Of a DNA stretch of 18,630 nucleotides, positions 14,761 to 18,630 are shown one piece after another. The stretch's first letter is position 1; each line of letters begins with the position of its first letter. The notes beneath the pieces are model-generated. The model was given only the letters and a program-made list of their open reading frames with translations. It was not told where the DNA came from and made no database searches. This DNA is from CAYVBN01 sp964538565. GTDB taxonomy: Bacteria; Pseudomonadota; Alphaproteobacteria; Rhizobiales; Xanthobacteraceae. Where the stretch lies: contig CAZIGW010000036.1 in assembly GCA_964538565.1 (NCBI GenBank), positions 1 through 18,630 of the forward strand, read 5' to 3'. Made by a program: the position numbers and the translations under genes.

Positions 14761-15267
14761 ATGATTCACGTCTGTTCCCTCGCCCGGCTGCACGCGACCG
14801 TCGAACGAACGGGCGCGCGGCACGTGGTCACGCTGCTCGGCGACGAATCGACGCTCCAACGGCCCGCGTGCGTGGCGCCGCAGGATCACCTCTGGCTGCG
14901 GCTGCATGACATCACCGCGCCCACGGAGGGCTACATCGCGCCCGACGTCGCCCACGTCGAGATGCTGATCGAATTCGTGCGCAGTTGGGACCGCTCGGCG
15001 CCGCTCGTGATGCATTGCTATGCCGGAATCAGCCGCTCGACGGCGGCGGCTTTCGTGGCGGTCTGTGCGCTCAACCCGCAGCGCGACGAAACGGCGGTCG
15101 CCGCCGACCTGCGCCGCGTCTCGCCGACCGCACTGCCGAACCCGCGCATCGTCTCGCTCGCCGACAATCTGCTCGAGCGCGACGGGCGCATGGTTTCCGC
15201 GATCGCGGCGATCGGACGCGGCATTCCGGCCGACGAAGCCGAGCCGTTCCGGCTCGATCTCGAGTAG
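14761..15267 (+). CDS. Tyrosine/dual-specificity phosphatase-like protein
   Basis: 168-residue protein with the Cys-based phosphatase P-loop HCYAGISRS at residues 85-93: nucleophile C86 and phosphate-binding R92 in the C-X5-R pattern, preceded by a hydrophobic strand (APLVM). D50 in LRLHDI is placed where the general acid of dual-specificity phosphatases usually lies. There is no signal peptide, so it acts in the cytoplasm. Real substrates could be phosphotyrosine, phospholipid or a nucleotide phosphate; sequence does not decide. GAGG 7 nt before ATG 14761 fixes the start; the earlier in-frame ATG at 14731 lacks one. It sits between an HD hydrolase and the Nudix/winged-helix regulator, separated from the latter by only 6 nt, suggesting co-expression and a shared pathway. 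Confidence 0.9.
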   Translation: MIHVCSLARLHATVERTGARHVVTLLGDESTLQRPACVAPQDHLWLRLHDITAPTEGYIAPDVAHVEMLIEFVRSWDRSAPLVMHCYAGISRSTAAAFVAVCALNPQRDETAVAADLRRVSPTALPNPRIVSLADNLLERDGRMVSAIAAIGRGIPADEAEPFRLDLE

Positions 15268-15273
15268 GCGTGC

Positions 15274-16260
15274 ATGAGCGAAGCGAGCCTGACGCCGATC
15301 GAAATCGGGCTGACCGCGGCGATCGTCACCGTGGAGGGCGAGGAGCCGGCCATTCTGATCGCCGGCGACAGCCAGAAAGGAGAAGCGCGCGCGGGCCTGC
15401 CGTTCGGACCGTTCGATCCGCTCGAGCACCGCACGTTCGAAATGGGACTGCGCGCGTGGGTCGCCGCGCAGACCGGGCTCACGGTCGGCTATGTCGAGCA
15501 GCTCTATACTTTCGGTGATCGCGGCCGTCACGCCGAGGCGGGCGACCGCGGGCCGCACGTGGTTTCCGTAGGCTATCTGGCGCTCACCCGCGTGCCCGAA
15601 AACGTCGCCGCCGTGCGCGCCGCCGGCGCCGGGTTCGAGCCTTGGTACCGCTTTTTCCCCTGGGAGGACTGGCGCGAGAGGACGCCGCCCATCCTCAACG
15701 AAACCGTTCTGCCGCTGCTGCGGGAATGGAGCGAGCAGGTTCCGCACCGCGAACCGGGCCGCGCGCTCGGAAGGCGCGAGCGGCTGCGGCTGTGCTTCGC
15801 CGACGCCGGCGCTCCCTGGGACGAGGAGAAGGTGCTCGACCGCTACGAGTTGCTCTACGAAGCGGGCCTCGTCGAGGAAGCGCGGCGGGACGGCCGCGAG
15901 GCGGCGCTCGCGCGAAAAACGCTGCCCGTTCTGGGCGAGCCGATGCGCTTCGACCACCGCAGAATCCTCGCGACGGCGATCGCGCGACTGCGCGCCAAGC
16001 TCAAATACCGGCCGGTCGTGTTCGAACTGATGCCGCCCGAATTCACGCTGACCGAACTGCAGCGCACCGTTGAGGCCATCTCCGGCCGGCGTCTGCACAA
16101 GCAGAATTTTCGGCGGCTGGTCGAAAGCGCGGCCCTCGTCGAGCCCACCGGCGAGACCACGACGGCAACAGGCGGACGACCGGCGGCCCTCTTCCGTTTC
16201 CGCCGCGAAGTGGTTCAGGAACGTCCGTCGCCCGGGCTTCGCCTCGGCGCACGAGGATGA
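15274..16260 (+). CDS. NrtR/NadQ-like NAD-metabolism transcriptional regulator
   Basis: 328-residue regulator with an N-terminal Nudix-like ligand domain (about 10-135), a helical linker and a C-terminal winged helix (about 242-310). The winged-helix block FELMPPEFTLTELQRTVEAI, then HKQNFRR and LVEPTGE, strongly resembles NrtR proteins, which bind ADP-ribose and repress NAD synthesis or salvage genes. The Nudix box is dead: aligning to REVREETGL, the three metal-binding glutamates are W62, A65 and Q66. It should therefore sense rather than hydrolyse a nucleotide. In alphaproteobacteria such proteins are annotated as NAD regulator, and the name NadQ has been used; I leave the symbol blank because the operon carries no nad gene to confirm it. 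It starts 6 nt after the phosphatase stop and is the last gene of the cluster. Confidence 0.82.
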   Translation: MSEASLTPIEIGLTAAIVTVEGEEPAILIAGDSQKGEARAGLPFGPFDPLEHRTFEMGLRAWVAAQTGLTVGYVEQLYTFGDRGRHAEAGDRGPHVVSVGYLALTRVPENVAAVRAAGAGFEPWYRFFPWEDWRERTPPILNETVLPLLREWSEQVPHREPGRALGRRERLRLCFADAGAPWDEEKVLDRYELLYEAGLVEEARRDGREAALARKTLPVLGEPMRFDHRRILATAIARLRAKLKYRPVVFELMPPEFTLTELQRTVEAISGRRLHKQNFRRLVESAALVEPTGETTTATGGRPAALFRFRREVVQERPSPGLRLGARG

Positions 16261-16320
16261 TCCTTCCTGCCGAGCCCCCCAACGGGCTCCGGAAAGATGG
16301 CGCGTCGAAGGCGCGCGCCT

Positions 16321-16560
16321 TCACTTGTATTCAACTTCTACAAACGATGCATTTTCCTCCGCAATGAAGGCGGGATTCTGATCGAGGTCCTCCAGCCCTG
16401 CATGGATCGCCGCGACAGCTATGAGAAGTTCAGAATTTCGGGACCCAATGCGCGGGTATATCGTTGAACTAGGCCGGCACAGGAATTTCGGCCGCTTCAA
16501 ACAACCGGGCACGGATCACCTCGGCCGGCGCGTGGCATCTCGCGGGATGCCACGACGTTC
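16321..16560 (-). pseudogene. Possible remnant of a minus-strand gene
   Basis: Two adjacent minus-strand frames read like real protein in this low-G+C patch. One ends at a TAG (16469-16471) with AEVIRARLFEAAEIPVPA; another ends at TGA (16321-16323) with AIHAGLEDLDQNPAFIAEEN and a short VEVEYK tail. Neither has a ribosome binding site and normal start, and the two lie in different frames. A decayed or shifted gene, perhaps acquired from outside, would explain the composition. I do not recognise either segment, and chance remains possible. Confidence 0.25.
16531..16554. repeat. Perfect 9-bp inverted repeat
   Basis: CGTGGCATC (16531-16539) and GATGCCACG (16546-16554) are exact reverse complements with a 6-nt loop. 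It lies 60-83 nt before the ATG of the 145-residue protein and may be a leader hairpin or operator. Confidence 0.5.
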
Positions 16561-16566
16561 GTTCCG

Positions 16567-16586
16567 CGGGCCGCCGCGGCGGCCCG
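16567..16586. repeat. 20-nt perfect palindrome
   Basis: CGGGCCGCCG is followed directly by its reverse complement CGGCGGCCCG; one G-T wobble and two further pairs extend the symmetry to 16564-16589. It is 28-47 nt upstream of the start codon. A third, weaker repeat, CGTGGC-3-GTCACG (16585-16599), partly shares its bases and resembles the arms of the repeat at 16531. Confidence 0.55.
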
Positions 16587-16613
16587 TGGCGATGTCACGC
16601 ATTGGAGGCTGTC

Positions 16614-17051
16614 ATGCAGCATAAAAGCTTGGACGAGATCAGGCCGGTTGCTCAGGTCATCCCCGAATCCGGCAAGATGACTCGTCGCGAGAAACTCGAA
16701 CGCTGGGCAACGGTACTCGAGAACTATGAGGGCCGGGTGCGGCCATTGCTGAGGATCGAGTATCTGCCCGAGCAGGAGCGCGTCCTCCTGCGCGGCGACG
16801 AGACGCCGCTTTCGGTCGCTTTCAACGATCCGGTCCTGCGCGAGCAGGGACTCGCCAGTGACAGATTCGGCGATGCCAAGGCGTTCTTCGAACTCACCGA
16901 CCAGGAAGCGCATCACCTTCTGTGCGATTGTCACTATCATGGCACCATGACGGCGTCCGGCGTCGCGGCGCGCGCGCGCTCGATCGCGAACCGGATGAGC
17001 TTCCGGGAGATCTGGGATCGCACCCGGGAAGCCGCCGCGTCGTGGTGGTGA
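16614..17051 (+). CDS. Protein of unknown function with His/Cys cluster
   Basis: 145-residue cytoplasmic protein that I cannot place in a named family. The N-terminal third is charged and helical (KMTRREKLERWATVLENYEG, about 21-40). A middle part contains PLSVAFNDPVLREQGLASDR. A compact cluster follows, HHLLCDCHYHG, with H100, H101, C104, C106, H107 and H109, a density of ligands that suggests a metal or haem site. The tail GVAARARSIANR ends in a Trp-Trp C terminus. GGAGG (16604-16608) five bases before ATG is a strong ribosome binding site and fixes the start. Three inverted repeats lie just upstream. It stands alone between two gaps, with no operon partner to suggest a role. Composition matches genuine genes, so I trust the ORF but not any function. 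Confidence 0.8.
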   Translation: MQHKSLDEIRPVAQVIPESGKMTRREKLERWATVLENYEGRVRPLLRIEYLPEQERVLLRGDETPLSVAFNDPVLREQGLASDRFGDAKAFFELTDQEAHHLLCDCHYHGTMTASGVAARARSIANRMSFREIWDRTREAAASWW

Positions 17052-17074
17052 GTGGCGCGCACGCCGACTGCCTG

Positions 17075-17090
17075 ACCGTCGATCGACGGT
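17075..17090. repeat. 16-nt perfect palindrome
   Basis: ACCGTCGATCGACGGT reads the same on both strands. It begins 24 nt after the stop of the 145-residue protein and has no T tract, so it is a weak terminator candidate at best. It could equally be an operator in the 252-nt gap before the DUF2339 gene. Confidence 0.4.
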
Positions 17091-17303
17091 GAGGACCGCT
17101 GCCGCGATGGTGGCGTGACGTCCAAGGCGCGGGTTGTGTCAAAGACGGCCTCGACCCGCGCCGCCATCCATCCCTGCTCCCCGAAGCATCGTTTCGGGAA
17201 GGTATGGATATGTGTGGGCAAAGCCCAGGAAGCCGGGCCTCCACCTGTCATCCCCGATCTGACGCGATAGCATGAGCCGCGGCGGGTATCCCGGGGCGGC
17301 ATC

Positions 17304-18630
17304 ATGGACGGCCTTGAATCACTGCTGATTCTTCTCGCAATCGCCTATCTGTTGGCGCCCATCGCTGCGCTCATCGTCGCGATCCGGGCGCATCAACGGA
17401 TGGCCGGCCTTTCGGCGCGCCTCGACGGCTTCGAGCGCCGCCTCCCAACGCCGCCGAGTCCCGCAGCGGCACCGCGGACGGCGCCGCCTGCCGCGACCGA
17501 ACCAACCGCCCCACCGCTGGAAGGCGCGCCGGCGCCTCGGCCCGCCCCGCCGCGGGTTGAGGCAGGACCCCCGCCGGTTGCGCCGGCCGGTGCACGCGAG
17601 GCGGAAAGCTTCGAGCAGCGCTTCGGAACCCGATGGGTGGTGTGGATCGGCGGGCTGGCGCTCGCGCTCGGGGGAATCTTCCTCGTCAGCTATGCGGTCG
17701 AGCAAGGCTACTTCGGACCTGGGGTGCGCATCGCCTTCGCGGCGACTTTCGCCTGCGCGCTGATCGCCGCGGGCGAATGGACGAGGCGGCGGGACAGCCT
17801 GTCGGCCTTCGCCGGACTGCCGAGCGCGCACATCCCGAGCATCCTCGCCGCCGCCGGAACGACGGTCGGCTACGCGACCGTCTACGCCGCCTATGCGCTC
17901 TACGGATTGCTCGGGCCGGCCAGCGCCTTCGTGCTGCTCGGCGTCGTGGCGGTCGCGACGCTTGCGGCGGCGCTGCTGCACGGTCCGGCGCTCGCCGCCC
18001 TCGGCCTCGTCGGCGCGGAGCTCGCACCCGTGCTGGTCTCGACCCAGGAGCCGAACTACTGGGCGCTCTATCTCTACCTCGCGGTCGTCACCGCCGCGGC
18101 ATTTGCCCTCGCGCGCACGCGGCTGTGGCGATGGCTGGCGATCACCGGCGTCGCGCTCGGGTTCCTGTGGCTCTTTCCCGGCATCGACGTGCGAAGCAGC
18201 GCCGTCCTGGCTCCGCACGTATTTCATGTGGCCGCCGGTTATCTGCTCGTCTGTGTCTTCATCGTCTGCGGCCTGCTCTACGGCCCGCCGGCTCGCCCGG
18301 GCGAGATCGATCCCTTGTCCTCAGGAGCTCTCGCCGCCTATCTGCTGGGCGCGACCTTGATCGTGCTCGTCAGCGACCACGCGACCCCGGCGCTCGCCGC
18401 TTTCACACTCCTTGCGGCAGCAACCGTCGTCGTCGCCTGGCGCGCCGACTCCTCGATCGCGGCGGTTCCGGCGGCCACGCTGTTTTCGATGCTCGTGATG
18501 GCGCAGTGGTCGCTCGAATGGCCGATCGAGACGCTCGTCGCGCCGAGCGGCCCGGTCGCCGGCGCCGTGCCCGAGCCGGCGTTCGCCGACATCGGCACGC
18601 ATCTCGCGCTCGGCGCCTTCTATGCGGCGC
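17304..18630 (+). CDS. DUF2339 multi-pass membrane protein, partial
   Basis: Inner-membrane protein of the DUF2339 family (PF10101), function unknown; 442 residues are visible and the gene runs off the right edge, as expected for a family usually 700-1000 residues long. Residues 6-27 form a first membrane segment (LLILLAIAYLLAPIAALIVA), followed by a short helical part and a Pro/Ala-rich linker (about 50-105). The family signature FEQRFGTRWVVWIGG then LALALGGIFLVSYAVEQGYF (about 112-146) opens the main block of closely spaced hydrophobic helices. The start ATG 17304 has only a weak GGCGG upstream. A start at an overlapping out-of-frame ATG nearby would not give this product. The frame is open to the edge with no stop or shift. 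Confidence 0.9.
   Translation, partial: MDGLESLLILLAIAYLLAPIAALIVAIRAHQRMAGLSARLDGFERRLPTPPSPAAAPRTAPPAATEPTAPPLEGAPAPRPAPPRVEAGPPPVAPAGAREAESFEQRFGTRWVVWIGGLALALGGIFLVSYAVEQGYFGPGVRIAFAATFACALIAAGEWTRRRDSLSAFAGLPSAHIPSILAAAGTTVGYATVYAAYALYGLLGPASAFVLLGVVAVATLAAALLHGPALAALGLVGAELAPVLVSTQEPNYWALYLYLAVVTAAAFALARTRLWRWLAITGVALGFLWLFPGIDVRSSAVLAPHVFHVAAGYLLVCVFIVCGLLYGPPARPGEIDPLSSGALAAYLLGATLIVLVSDHATPALAAFTLLAAATVVVAWRADSSIAAVPAATLFSMLVMAQWSLEWPIETLVAPSGPVAGAVPEPAFADIGTHLALGAFYAA

Larger units (their letters stand above)
16261..16613. other. Gene-free gap with lower-G+C patch and inverted repeats
   Basis: About 350 nt without a confident gene. Positions 16320-16480 are visibly richer in A and T than anything nearby and contain protein-like minus-strand frames (listed separately). 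Positions 16531-16599 hold three inverted repeats next to the ribosome binding site of the following gene. Confidence 0.6.

Noticed and set aside
14632..16098. A 488-residue minus-strand open frame opposite the phosphatase and NAD regulator
   Set aside because: Low-complexity Arg-rich translation with no motif, antisense to two well supported genes.
1..18630. CRISPR arrays, insertion sequences, prophage genes, rRNA or toxin-antitoxin pairs
   Set aside because: No spaced direct repeats, transposase motifs, phage structural genes or rRNA sequence were seen on either strand.

Overview
The window is G+C-rich (roughly two thirds by eye) chromosomal DNA that looks alphaproteobacterial, most likely Hyphomicrobiales/Rhizobiales near the Bradyrhizobium/Xanthobacteraceae group. 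The clues are a TIGR02301/DUF2385 secreted protein, a solitary Bug (TctC-type) solute receptor, a Sua5 gene followed by a D-2-hydroxyglutarate-dehydrogenase-like flavoprotein, an NrtR/NadQ-like NAD regulator, and several small conserved-looking proteins without known function. The taxonomic call is inferred from gene content only. I see no phage, insertion sequence, CRISPR array or defence island. Most of the window reads as core or housekeeping genome.

Layout. 1-1659: two minus-strand genes, an MBL-fold hydrolase cut by the left edge and an orphan periplasmic Bug receptor. 1660-2703: about 1 kb with no convincing gene but a striking stack of three hairpins at 2167-2274. 2704-4073: an aldo/keto reductase, then on the minus strand a complete tRNA-Pro(CGG) with a good sigma-70-like promoter. 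4148-6657: sua5/tsaC and an FAD-linked dehydrogenase, plus strand. 6715-8976: an SRAP (YedK/HMCES-type) abasic-site protein on the minus strand, divergent from a plus-strand run of a helical unknown protein, a Nudix hydrolase and a TIGR02301 protein. 9093-10050: two unknown proteins, one cytoplasmic and one secreted. 10068-12455 (minus): dihydroorotase, then a response regulator made only of two receiver domains.

12541-16260 is a tight plus-strand cluster: ygfZ, tag (3-methyladenine glycosylase), an HD phosphohydrolase, a tyrosine-phosphatase-like protein, and a regulator with a dead Nudix domain plus a winged helix. Spacings are a 4-nt ATGA overlap, 3 nt, 55 nt and 6 nt. It links folate/Fe-S maintenance, DNA repair, phosphate hydrolysis and probable NAD sensing, and is the most suggestive functional grouping here. 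16261-16613 is a gene-free patch with lower G+C that may carry the remains of a minus-strand gene, followed by a cluster of inverted repeats just upstream of an unknown 145-residue protein with a His/Cys cluster. The window ends inside a large DUF2339 multi-pass membrane protein.

I did not find a clearly new multi-gene system. The best leads are the hairpin stack in the 1-kb gap, the structured leader before the 145-residue protein, the hairpin that puts the MBL start codon in its loop, and the NAD-regulator/HD/PTP neighbourhood.
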